From: Algoriphagus ratkowskyi
GTDB lineage: Bacteria; Bacteroidota; Bacteroidia; Cytophagales; Cyclobacteriaceae
Assembly (NCBI RefSeq): GCF_002150505.1
Contig: NZ_MSSV01000026.1
Coordinates: 1 to 60,049, forward strand
DNA: 60,049 bases
Direction of reading: 5' to 3'
Below, piece by piece: positions 1-7,517 of the stretch. A program made the translations under genes and the position numbers. Position 1 is the stretch's first letter. Each line of letters opens with the position of its first letter. A model generated the notes under the pieces. The model was not told the origin of the DNA and did not search any database. It was given only the letters and a program-made list of their open reading frames with translations.

Positions 1-763
1 AGGATGAAAGTGTAAATACTCCGAAGAAAAGCCCCTTGTTTTCAATTCCTAGGTATGTGGAAAAATCTGGGATGATTGTAAGAACTACTCCGAAAGAAAA
101 GCAGCACAGGAACAGGATTCCAGAAGGCACGAGCACTCGTTTCTCTATAATCTCATTCTTTTTCAAACGTAACATTTTCCATGATATTCGCTCTTTGTTA
201 GGTAATGTTTCCTTGAGTTTTAATAAGATCAGGATAGAAAATATGGCTGTAAATGCGGAGACATAGAATACCGTGTCTATAGAAAATAAGGTTGCCAGCC
301 AGCCACCGATAGCAGGACCCGCTGCCATTCCCATAGATCCAAATAGGGAAAATAAGCCCATTGCTTCACCACGTTTCTGGTAAGGAACAATATCAGCGAC
401 ATAGGCTGAGGCACCCGTAGGTGTGAAGCCTGTAGAGAATCCGTGAATAAATCTAAGAAAGAGAAATCCACTCACAAAACTGAGTAGGGGATAGAGCATT
501 CCTACTACGAAGCAAACAGATGCCCCGATCATCATCACTGGGATTCTGCCGATTTTGTCAGCTAACTTTCCGCTAAAAGGTCTAGAAAGTGCAGCTGAGA
601 GTGTAAATAAGGCTATAATTAATCCTTTGTGTTTTTCTCCACCCAGGGTCGTGAGATACTCCGGGAGCTCCGGAATAATCATATTGAATGAGGAGAAAAA
701 TAGAAAAGAACTCAGGCAGAGTAAAGAAAAATCAAATGTAAAAAAGGAGGATTGGGTTCTCAT
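1..763 (-). CDS. MFS transporter, 3' end outside the window
   Basis: N-terminal part of a major facilitator superfamily permease of the inner membrane; 254 codons are visible and no stop is reached before the left edge. From the ATG the protein shows about six hydrophobic helices. Between helices 2 and 3 lies the classical MFS motif A, GKLADKIGR (residues 65-73), followed by a Gly/Pro-rich helix containing GFSTGFTPTGASAYVAD, as in drug or sugar exporters. The predicted basic loop after helix 6 (LKLKETLPNKERISWK) is the usual mid-protein linker. The substrate cannot be deduced. Plus-strand frames here are only shadows of it. A degenerate 7-nt repeat array lies directly upstream of the start. 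Confidence 0.9.
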   Translation of the reverse strand, partial: MRTQSSFFTFDFSLLCLSSFLFFSSFNMIIPELPEYLTTLGGEKHKGLIIALFTLSAALSRPFSGKLADKIGRIPVMMIGASVCFVVGMLYPLLSFVSGFLFLRFIHGFSTGFTPTGASAYVADIVPYQKRGEAMGLFSLFGSMGMAAGPAIGGWLATLFSIDTVFYVSAFTAIFSILILLKLKETLPNKERISWKMLRLKKNEIIEKRVLVPSGILFLCCFSFGVVLTIIPDFSTYLGIENKGLFFGVFTLSS

Positions 764-791
764 TGCTGCGACGAAAGTAGGAAAAAAGAAG

Positions 792-840
792 GAGATTAGA
801 GATTCTGGAATAGAGATTGGAGAATCGAGATTGAAGACTC
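792..840. repeat. Degenerate 7-nt tandem array (GAGATTN)
   Basis: Seven consecutive heptamers can be laid out in register: GAGATTA, GAGATTC, TGGAATA, GAGATTG, GAGAATC, GAGATTG, AAGACTC. An inverted GAGATT/AATCTC pair (850-865) follows. It sits in the upstream region of the MFS gene. A second array with the same 7-nt period but a different unit lies at 50911-50971. The function is unknown. Confidence 0.7.
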
Positions 841-1043
841 AATGCCTCGAGATTTCGTAATCTCTATGTGAAGAAAAAAAGAAACTCTTTTTAATAGCCT
901 CCTACTTATGCTGGAGGCAAATTGGGGGCGATTACATTTAATTATTCTACCCATGATGGGTATTACTAATCACACGTTCCCCCGATTTATCGATCAAATT
1001 TTCGTGTGCACCGTGACTAAAAAACAAGGCTCGTATTACTAGT

Positions 1044-1077
1044 AAAAAAAGAAGGCCAGGATCAATTCCTGGCCTTC
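1044..1077 (-). terminator. Intrinsic terminator of prfB
   Basis: Perfect 11-bp inverted repeat GAAGGCCAGGA / TCCTGGCCTTC with a 5-nt loop. Read on the minus strand it is followed by seven T, and it starts 4 nt after the prfB stop codon. Confidence 0.9.
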
Positions 1078-1081
1078 ACTG

Positions 1082-2183
1082 TTAATCTTCGCTCGCCTGC
1101 TCTTCACTTTGCGCTAGCAAGTATGCTTTCATAAACTCATTTAATCCGCCATCGAGTACACTTTGAGTATCGGAAGTTTCATGACCTGTTCGGGCATCTT
1201 TCACCAATTTATAAGGATGTAGAACGTAATTTCTGATTTGAGAACCAAAATCTACCCTAAGTTTAGACGATTCAATCTTAGCAGAAGCGGCATTTCGCTT
1301 TTCTACCTCCAATTGATAAAGTCTAGATTTAAGCATCTGCATCGCTTTCTCTCTGTTAGCAAGCTGAGAACGCTCAATCTGACATACCACCACGATTCCT
1401 GTTGGCTTGTGAGTCAACTGAACCTTCGTTTCCACCTTGTTTACATTTTGCCCACCTGCACCGCCAGATCTGGAGGTGTGGAGATCAATGTCTGCCGGAT
1501 TGATGTCAATTTCTATCGTGTCATCCACTTCTGGATAGGCATAGACTGAGGCAAAAGAGGTATGTCTTCTTCCTCCAGAGTCGAAAGGAGAGATTCTAAC
1601 TAATCGGTGAACACCTGTTTCAGATTTTAGAAATCCATAAGCTAGGGGACCTTCAAACTCCAAGGTACAGGATTTGATTCCTGCTACTTCTCCTTGTTGT
1701 ACATCTACTTCTCTTACCTTATAGCCATTTTTCTCGCCCCACATGATATACATTCTCATGATGATGCTGGCCCAATCGTTACTTTCTGTTCCTCCTGCAC
1801 CGGGATTAATTTCCAATACTGCGTTGAGTTGATCTTCCTCTGAAGAAAGCATCTTTTTCAACTCTAACTCTACTACGGCATCGCTGGCTTTTTTAAACTC
1901 AGCATTGATTTCCTCTTCGGAAACCTCATTTGCGCCATAAAACTCATAGAGAACTTCAAGATCTTCTATGATTTTTGCCAAATCTTCAAAAGAGGATGTC
2001 CAACCTTTTCTGATTTGAATCTGTTTCATGGATTTTTCTGCCTCATCTGAATTATTCCAGAAATCCGGCTGGGCCGATACGGCCTCTAAATCTTCTATTT
2101 CGGCTCTCTTACGATCGTAGTCAAAGATACCTCCTCAAAGCCGATGTGCGGGCTTTCAAGTCTTTCAGTTGTTCTGAAGTCAT
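1082..2183 (-). CDS. prfB: Peptide chain release factor 2, with programmed +1 frameshift
   Basis: RF2 recognises UGA and UAA stop codons in the ribosome. The gene is in two frames: an ATG opens a 20-codon leader ending in TAT CTT TGA, and a +1 shift on CTT TGA C continues into the long frame (Asp from GAC), giving about 366 residues, the normal RF2 length. An AGGAGG box lies 3 nt before CTT, the arrangement used by the E. coli RF2 shift site. The body carries the codon-recognition tripeptide SPF (in RISPFDSGG) and the catalytic GGQ loop (SGGAGGQNVNK). Calling the gene from the internal Met at 2029 would lose 51 residues. UGA in the leader gives autoregulation: scarce RF2 favours the shift. 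A strong terminator follows. Confidence 0.96.
2101..2135 (-). promoter_or_regulatory. prfB: prfB programmed frameshift site
   Basis: Read on the minus strand: AGGAGG, TAT, CTT, TGA, C. The slippery CTT, the in-frame UGA (2121-2123), the following C and the Shine-Dalgarno-like AGGAGG at the canonical distance are all intact. The site is positioned 20 codons after the ATG, close to the usual position of about codon 25. Confidence 0.95.
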
Positions 2184-2249
2184 CTGTCTAGGTTAAAATT
2201 TAAGTTGCAAAAGTCTGAAAAAATATCTGTTTATGCCAGTAATCTGCGA

Positions 2250-2756
2250 TTAATCCATTCTCATAAGTATGAGTTGTATCTTATTTCGACCAGAATTATT
2301 AAAAGTCTTATACCTCAATGGAAGTAAAGCGAGACCAGTGCCAATGAGAATTCCCGATGCAAGTCCCACACCATTGCTTATAGAAAACTCCTGTTCGTGG
2401 TAAAGACTATTAATTGATTCGGCACCCAATAAAATTACACCAGCGCCCATAGTCAATGCCGTAAGCGCTCTTAGAGTGCCATTTCTTCGGTCTTTATATC
2501 GGATATCTATCTCAGTAATAGATTCTGGAGACAAGATGTTTTCACTTAGATAAATGAAATTTTGATCTATATTTTTTATTACATCAGTGACAAAGTAATT
2601 TATTTTAGTGCTTTTGTAGGTGATTTCTTCGCCAGGGTAATAGCGGATTTGAGACTTCTGATTGGTTCCTCTTTTCAACAATACAAAGTCAGTTCCCTGA
2701 GCGAAGGTGCTTTGAGATCCTGCAAAAATCAGAAGAATGAGTACCAGGTTTTTCAT
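2250..2756 (-). CDS. Secreted protein of unknown function
   Basis: Not recognised. The ATG chosen gives a 168-residue product starting with a clear signal peptide (MKNLVLILLIFAGSQSTFAQ, cleavage after the AQ); an upstream in-frame start at 2810 would put 18 hydrophobic residues in front of it and is less likely. The mature part begins with a small beta-rich segment (VLLKRGTNQKSQIRYYPGEEITYK). Near residues 105-150 there are two hydrophobic stretches rich in Gly/Ala (LTMGAGVILLGAE and GVGLASGILIGTGLALLPL), so the protein may be membrane-anchored after export. It is transcribed towards prfB but 67 nt apart from it. No regulator or partner can be named. Confidence 0.65.
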   Translation of the reverse strand: MKNLVLILLIFAGSQSTFAQGTDFVLLKRGTNQKSQIRYYPGEEITYKSTKINYFVTDVIKNIDQNFIYLSENILSPESITEIDIRYKDRRNGTLRALTALTMGAGVILLGAESINSLYHEQEFSISNGVGLASGILIGTGLALLPLRYKTFNNSGRNKIQLILMRMD

Positions 2757-2886
2757 CAGGCTAAATAAAAACAAAATGTGGAAAATACCATGTGATATTT
2801 TCTGTATCAACTCTTATAGACTATAGATGGTAGCCATTTGCTCCTCCATTTGTCTAGAGAATGCAGGCTATGAAGCCTAGATAATT

Positions 2887-2912
2887 TATTTAGGATAAAT
2901 TTGTCTTAAATA
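2887..2912. promoter_or_regulatory. Candidate Rrf2/NsrR operator overlapping a -7 element
   Basis: A 26-bp near-palindrome: half-sites TATTTAGGATAAA and TTTGTCTTAAATA, with 22 of 26 positions symmetric and the mismatches all transitions. Its centre contains TAAATTTG (2896-2903), a match to the Bacteroidota -7 consensus TAnnTTTG. A bound dimer would cover the promoter. It lies 38 nt before the ATG of the Rrf2-type regulator. No good -33 TTTG is seen at the usual distance. Assignment to that regulator is inferred from position and symmetry. Confidence 0.6.
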
Positions 2913-2950
2913 GAAAAAAGGACTTACATTTGACTCATCAAAAGCAATCT

Positions 2951-3385
2951 ATGTTTTCAAAATCCTGCGAATACGGAATTAAAGCGATGATTTATATAGC
3001 CTCACAGTCTATGCTCGATAGGAGAGTGAAGATAGGGGAAGTGGTGGAGCACATAGACTCTCCCGTAGCTTTCACGGCTAAAATCGTCGGAGCATTGGTC
3101 AAAGAAAATGTCGTTCAATCTGTAACCGGACCTTACGGCGGTTTTTACATAGACAAGCACCGCATGTCTCAGATCATGATGATAGATATAGTTACTGCGA
3201 TTGATGGAGATTCAATATTTAATGGATGTGGACTTGGCCTCAAAGAATGTGATAATGAACAGCCGTGTCCCATGCATTACAAATTTGTGAAAATCAGGGC
3301 TGACCTAAAAAGGATGCTTAATTCTACTTCTATTTTAGAATTAGCACAGGGGTTGGAGTCTGGAAAATCTATTTTAATGAGATGA
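2951..3385 (+). CDS. Rrf2-family regulator, NsrR-like with three Cys
   Basis: Winged-helix Rrf2 repressor, 144 residues from the first ATG (the upstream TTG at 2930 falls just after the operator and adds no family sequence). The N-terminus MFSKSCEYGIKAMIYIA and the wing VTGPYGGFYI are typical of the family. The C-terminal half carries C93, C100 and C106 (spacing C-x6-C-x5-C), close to the iron-sulfur ligands of NsrR and IscR, so a nitric-oxide- or redox-sensitive cluster is likely. The genes downstream (heme-copper oxidase, RIC repair protein, hemerythrin) favour NO sensing over Fe-S homeostasis. A palindrome overlaps its promoter, suggesting autorepression. Which ligand it senses is an inference. 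Confidence 0.88.
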   Translation: MFSKSCEYGIKAMIYIASQSMLDRRVKIGEVVEHIDSPVAFTAKIVGALVKENVVQSVTGPYGGFYIDKHRMSQIMMIDIVTAIDGDSIFNGCGLGLKECDNEQPCPMHYKFVKIRADLKRMLNSTSILELAQGLESGKSILMR

Positions 3386-3487
3386 AATAGTGTTTGATGT
3401 GAAAGCTAGATGAAGGATTTATTCCATGAAACAGGTGGTCCTTTCTGATAGCTTTCGATATGACTCAACAAAAGAAAAGATGATGAA

Positions 3488-5338
3488 ATGAAAAAAAATT
3501 TGATTCTATTTACGATAAAATTGTCTGAAAAAGGCCTTCCACTTGCTATTTTACTTATAGCATTCGTTGTTATGCCAGTTGCCGCTCAGCCTACCCCTAA
3601 TCCAAGTACAGAAAACTGGCTTGCAAGCCCTGGAATCGTTGGTTCTCTTGTATTAATTGCCTTAGTATTAATGATTGCAATTTTGATCGTTGTGAAACGA
3701 GCATCTTCCATCATGGATTTTTTTCAACAGAAAAAAGAAAAATTATCTGCTAAAAAACTCCGTGAAGAACTTTACCTACTAGAAGAGGATGGTATAGATG
3801 AAGTACTTGAAGCGCGGAAAGCTGCGAAAACTTACCAGCTGACAGGTGAGGAATTATATAAAGGGGGAAAGGCTGTAGATCGAAAGGGAATCGTCTCTAC
3901 TTACACCAATGATCCAGAAAATCCGCTTGTAGATGAAAAGAAGCGCTCGAGAACAATCTTACAAATCCCTGATGAGTTAAGAAAACTAGTGGTATGGTTC
4001 TTAGGTTCCGCTATTTTCTGGTTGGTTTTTGGCACTACTGTCGGTCAATATTTGGGAATGAAGTTTATGTGGCCTGATCTGGACCATGTATCATTTTTGT
4101 CCTTTGGTAGATTGAGACCTGTTCATACTAATACGGTTTTTTGGGGCTGGGCTTCTTTGGCAATGATTGGATTAGGATACTTTGTAATAGCCAAAACATC
4201 CAATACCAAAATTTACAATTATACTATTGGCTGGGCTACCTGGGTTTTGATCAATCTCACTTTGCTCATTGGCAATATTTGCCTGATGGCAGGAATTAAT
4301 AACGGAGGAGGAGAATATCGTGAGTATATCTGGCCAGTCATGATCATGTTTGCCATAGGTCTGATTCTTACCTTCTACAATTTCTACAAGACAATTCAAC
4401 TCAGAAAAATTGCGGAGATCTATATCTCTAACTGGTATATTCTAGGTGCTATGATCTGGACTATTGTCTTAGCTATTATTGGCTACTTGCCATGGTATCA
4501 AAATGGATTAGGTGAGACAGTAGTGCAGGGATATTACATGCACCAAGGTGTAGGTATGTGGTTTATGACCTTTACACTCGGCTTAGTTTATTATTACCTA
4601 CCATCCTCATTGAATAAACCCATTTATTCTTATTCCCTTGGTGTATTAGCTTTCTGGACGCAGATGCTATTCTATACGATGATCGGTACGCACCATTTTG
4701 TATTTAGCCCTCTTCCTTGGTGGTTGCAGACCGTAGCCATTGTATTCAGTGCTGGAATGTTCATTCCGGTGGTTGCTGGAACTACCAATTTCCTGATGAC
4801 AATGAGAGGTAGCTGGAATGAGATTTCCAAGAGTTATGTGCTGCCTTTCTTCTTGGTCGGAGTGGTGTTCTACTTTGTAGGATCTACTCAGGGAAGCTTA
4901 CAGGCATTTCGATTTACCAACTTTGTATGGCACTTCACAGACTTTAATGTGGCGCACTCACATATGACAATGTATGGTATCATCACCTTCATGCTCTGGG
5001 CTTGTATCTATGCTTTGTTGCCTAAAATCACTGGTTATGAACCCAAGCAACTCCTGGTTGGACTTCATTTCTGGCTCGCATTCATCGGGTTGTTTGCCTA
5101 TATGGTTTCATTGATGGCAGGAGGTACGTTACGAGGTCTGAGCTGGATAGCTGGAGACAGCTTTATGGAATCGGTAATATTAATGCAGCCTTATTGGGTA
5201 TGGAGGGCAATTGGAGGCACGCTGATGTTTATCTCTCATTTAGTCTTTGCATACAATTTTTATGTGATGGTAAAGAGAAGAAAGCAGGCGCCTACACCAA
5301 TTCAAGTCCCTATGAAGTCCACATTAGCTAACGTATAA
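3488..5338 (+). CDS. Divergent cbb3-type (C-family) heme-copper oxidase subunit I
   Basis: Membrane catalytic subunit of a C-family heme-copper reductase, 616 residues. An N-terminal extension (two helices near 15-35 and 48-70, then a charged stretch to about 160) precedes the 12-helix core. Visible ligands are H213 and H492 or H490 for the hemes, and H352 with H402/H403 for CuB (GTHH). Y396, six residues before H402, aligns with the His-crosslinked tyrosine of cbb3 oxidases, which NorB lacks. Yet the last ligand helix reads NVAHSHMTMYG, closer to NorB (AHGHMAFYG) than to CcoN (IGHVHSGALG). It is separate from the cytochrome subunit, whereas the usual Bacteroidota cbb3 enzyme has CcoN and CcoO fused. 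Oxygen reduction seems likelier than NO reduction, but this is not settled by sequence reading. Confidence 0.85.
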   Translation: MKKNLILFTIKLSEKGLPLAILLIAFVVMPVAAQPTPNPSTENWLASPGIVGSLVLIALVLMIAILIVVKRASSIMDFFQQKKEKLSAKKLREELYLLEEDGIDEVLEARKAAKTYQLTGEELYKGGKAVDRKGIVSTYTNDPENPLVDEKKRSRTILQIPDELRKLVVWFLGSAIFWLVFGTTVGQYLGMKFMWPDLDHVSFLSFGRLRPVHTNTVFWGWASLAMIGLGYFVIAKTSNTKIYNYTIGWATWVLINLTLLIGNICLMAGINNGGGEYREYIWPVMIMFAIGLILTFYNFYKTIQLRKIAEIYISNWYILGAMIWTIVLAIIGYLPWYQNGLGETVVQGYYMHQGVGMWFMTFTLGLVYYYLPSSLNKPIYSYSLGVLAFWTQMLFYTMIGTHHFVFSPLPWWLQTVAIVFSAGMFIPVVAGTTNFLMTMRGSWNEISKSYVLPFFLVGVVFYFVGSTQGSLQAFRFTNFVWHFTDFNVAHSHMTMYGIITFMLWACIYALLPKITGYEPKQLLVGLHFWLAFIGLFAYMVSLMAGGTLRGLSWIAGDSFMESVILMQPYWVWRAIGGTLMFISHLVFAYNFYVMVKRRKQAPTPIQVPMKSTLANV

Positions 5339-5342
5339 GCCC

Positions 5343-6356
5343 ATGTTTAATTTCCATAAAAATTTAAATAGTCTCGTATTGACAGCCTTTCTGGTTTTTC
5401 TAGGCTTGAGCATGCTTGTGTCTGTGATTCCAGCTTTTCAACTGCAGAAAACAGAACCACTTCCTACCATGACTGAACCTACGGAGGATGAACTGCAAGG
5501 TCTTCGAGTATATGTTGGAGAAAACTGTATGGCCTGCCATACGCAACAAGTGAGAAATATTGAAATGGATCAAACTTGGGGAGATAGACCCTCAATTCCT
5601 TCAGATTACTATTATAGTAAGCAGCGGATGAATGTTTGGCAGCAATCGCCTTCTGTACTGGGAAGCGAGCGGACTGGTCCGGATTTGACCAATATCGGAA
5701 AAAGACAGCCTGGGCAAGACTGGCATTTGATGCACTTATACAATCCTAGGATAGTGGTGAAGGAATCCATTATGCCCGGTTACCCTTGGATGTTTGAGGA
5801 AAAGTCTCCCGATCAGGTAAAAGAAAAAGACGTAATCGTATCTGTCCCTTCTGAGTATTTAAGCCATCCTGACAATAAAGTAGTGGCATCGAAGCAGGTG
5901 ATGCAACTTGTAAACTATCTACAATCGCTGAAGCAGAGTGACATGCCTGGGATGGACGCTACTGCTTTTATTCCGTCCACCAAGAAAAAAATAGCAGCAT
6001 CCAGTGCTAGTGTAGATGGGGAAGCGGTGCTCCCTGACGGTCTGAAATTATATGATCAAACCTGTGCAGCGTGTCATCAGTCCAATGGACAAGGGATTCC
6101 TGGAGCATTTCCATCTATTGCTGGATCTCAGATTGTCAATGACGACAATCCTGAAACACTCATAAGAATTGTGTTGCAGGGCTATGATGCTAGACCGGAA
6201 TTTGGAGCGATGCCTTCATTCGCAGCACAACTCTCAGATGAAGAAATAGCTGCAATCTTAAATCATGAGAGAAGTAGCTGGGGAAACTCTGCCAAGAAAG
6301 TAACGGCAGAACAAGTGACCAAAATCAGAGAATTAGTTGAACAATCAGTCAATTAA
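5343..6356 (+). CDS. CcoO-like cytochrome c fused to a second cytochrome c domain
   Basis: Membrane-anchored diheme cytochrome that would feed electrons to the oxidase subunit encoded 4 nt upstream. One N-terminal helix (residues 10-32) anchors a periplasmic CcoO-type domain with heme motif CMACH (62-66) and the CcoO signatures QQVRN, GPDLTNIG and IMPGYPWMFE. After a Ser/Ala/Lys linker (about 205-230) comes a class I cytochrome c domain with CAACH (241-245) and a downstream GAMPSF that can supply the Met ligand. The second domain resembles a CcoP module, so this single protein may replace CcoO and CcoP. No separate ccoP or ccoQ follows. Confidence 0.9.
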   Translation: MFNFHKNLNSLVLTAFLVFLGLSMLVSVIPAFQLQKTEPLPTMTEPTEDELQGLRVYVGENCMACHTQQVRNIEMDQTWGDRPSIPSDYYYSKQRMNVWQQSPSVLGSERTGPDLTNIGKRQPGQDWHLMHLYNPRIVVKESIMPGYPWMFEEKSPDQVKEKDVIVSVPSEYLSHPDNKVVASKQVMQLVNYLQSLKQSDMPGMDATAFIPSTKKKIAASSASVDGEAVLPDGLKLYDQTCAACHQSNGQGIPGAFPSIAGSQIVNDDNPETLIRIVLQGYDARPEFGAMPSFAAQLSDEEIAAILNHERSSWGNSAKKVTAEQVTKIRELVEQSVN

Positions 6357-6360
6357 GGTT

Positions 6361-6630
6361 ATGAAAACAAATAGAACAGTTCTTTCCATCCTGTTATTGG
6401 TGCTTTCCACCGGAGTGTCCTTAGCATGCGAAGTGTGCAAAAGTAAACAGCCCAAAGGCTTTGAAGATATCACTCATGGTTCCGGTCCCGGAGGGAACCT
6501 TGATTATTTCATTGTATGGGGAGCGGCAATCATAGTGACTATAACACTCGGGCTAAGTTTAAAATTTCTAATTAAGCCTCAAGAAAATCGACCTGATCAT
6601 ATCAAAAATAGCATCCTCGATAATTTATAA
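6361..6630 (+). CDS. Small membrane protein with exported CxxC
   Basis: 89 residues, not matched to a named family. The ATG at 6361 is preferred; an upstream in-frame TTG overlaps the previous gene. It starts with a signal-like helix (MKTNRTVLSILLLVLSTGVSLA), then CEVCKSKQP, a Gly/His-rich segment (HGSGPGGNLDY), one membrane helix (IVWGAAIIVTITLGLSLKFL) and a basic tail. CEVC has no following His, so it is not a c-type heme site; it might bind copper or be a disulfide pair. Four nt from the cytochrome gene and 3 nt from the next, it is clearly in the operon and may be a small oxidase subunit or assembly factor. Confidence 0.75.
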   Translation: MKTNRTVLSILLLVLSTGVSLACEVCKSKQPKGFEDITHGSGPGGNLDYFIVWGAAIIVTITLGLSLKFLIKPQENRPDHIKNSILDNL

Positions 6631-6633
6631 ATC

Positions 6634-7056
6634 ATGGAAGACAAAAGAAGTATTCGAATATTCCTAGACGATGACCCAGTGCCATTTGCTGAGTTTGCAC
6701 CTCCAGTAAAGTTTGTGTTTGATTCAACTAAAATCCCTGATGGCAAGCATGAATTAAAAATTGTGGCCATGTCTTCTAATGGAAAAGAAGGGGTTAAGCA
6801 AATACCATTTGAAGTCAGAAACGGCCCTTCAATCTCAGTCATTGGCTTAAGTCCAAATGAAGTTGTAAATGAACAGATACCAATTACAGTCAATGCATAT
6901 GGGAGCGAAAGAAGTGACTTATTCATTGTGACAGGATCCGAAAATCCTAAGGGCATTCCTGCTTGGATATGGGCTCTAGTGTTATCCTTCATAGGATTCG
7001 CGCTCTTCTATTTAATCATGTATTTAAGTCCTGATTTTTACAAATCATTTGTCTGA
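6634..7056 (+). CDS. Ig-like domain protein with C-terminal membrane anchor
   Basis: 140 residues in the oxidase operon. Two beta-sandwich-like segments are visible: one ending in PDGKHELKIVAMSSNGKEGVK (about residues 30-60) and one from VRNGPSISVIGL onward (65-95). A single C-terminal helix (PAWIWALVLSFIGFALFYLIMYL, about 108-130) follows and only a short tail remains. No N-terminal signal peptide is seen, so the topology (N-terminal domain outside or inside) is unclear. I have an impression that this kind of protein recurs beside Bacteroidota cytochrome oxidase genes, but no function is known to me. It could play a FixH/CcoH-like assembly role; that is a guess from context. Confidence 0.75.
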   Translation: MEDKRSIRIFLDDDPVPFAEFAPPVKFVFDSTKIPDGKHELKIVAMSSNGKEGVKQIPFEVRNGPSISVIGLSPNEVVNEQIPITVNAYGSERSDLFIVTGSENPKGIPAWIWALVLSFIGFALFYLIMYLSPDFYKSFV

Positions 7057-7073
7057 CAGACGAGCTACTTGAA

Positions 7074-7517
7074 ATGTCATTTGTAAAAAACCCCATATCG
7101 CTCATGTCCACCTTCTTATGGATAGGATTTGTATGTGCGATCAGTTTCATGGAGGCATGGTTGAAGTTCAGAGCACCAGGCATCACTGTTCCTTTGGGAT
7201 TAGGGATAGGTAGGCTAGTGTTTGCTGCACTCAACAAGGTAGAGTGGGTCTTTGCTATCGCAATTTTAGTGAGTGGAATCCTCGCCAAGGAAAGGTGGCT
7301 CAGTTTGAAAACGATTGCTTATGTTATTCCCTTTATGCTGGTGATTAGTCAGTCATTTTGGCTACTCCCAGCATTAGATGCCCGCGCAGAATTGATCATA
7401 CATGTACACGATTTAAAACCTTCAAACCATCATTTCTATTATGTAGCGATGGAAATTATAAAAGTATCAACCCTTATCATATTTGGAATTTCACACTTCA
7501 AAACTATAAAATCATGA
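7074..7517 (+). CDS. Four-helix membrane protein of unknown function
   Basis: 147 residues with four hydrophobic helices (about 9-28, 55-72, 80-98 and 125-141). Helix 1 contains FMEAWLKFRAPG at its end, with conserved-looking Glu and Arg, and helix 4 is preceded by HDLKPSNHHFYYVAMEIIK, with several His that could bind metal or heme. No family name can be given. The stop codon overlaps the ATG of the RIC gene (ATGA), so the two are translationally coupled, which links it to NO or iron-centre stress. It lies 17 nt after the Ig-like gene. Confidence 0.75.
   Translation: MSFVKNPISLMSTFLWIGFVCAISFMEAWLKFRAPGITVPLGLGIGRLVFAALNKVEWVFAIAILVSGILAKERWLSLKTIAYVIPFMLVISQSFWLLPALDARAELIIHVHDLKPSNHHFYYVAMEIIKVSTLIIFGISHFKTIKS

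Larger units (their letters stand above)
764..1081. other. Spacer between MFS gene and prfB
   Basis: No gene is supported here. The stretch holds a purine-rich 7-nt repeat array (792-840), a small hairpin with arms GCCTCC and GGAGGC (897-902 and 913-918) that lacks a clear T tract on either strand, and the terminator of prfB at its right end. Confidence 0.6.

Noticed and set aside
897..918. GCCTCC/GGAGGC hairpin as terminator
   Set aside because: No T tract follows on either strand and the neighbouring prfB terminator is sufficient.
2757..2810. Upstream start for the 2.2 kb secreted protein
   Set aside because: The downstream Met gives a standard signal peptide.
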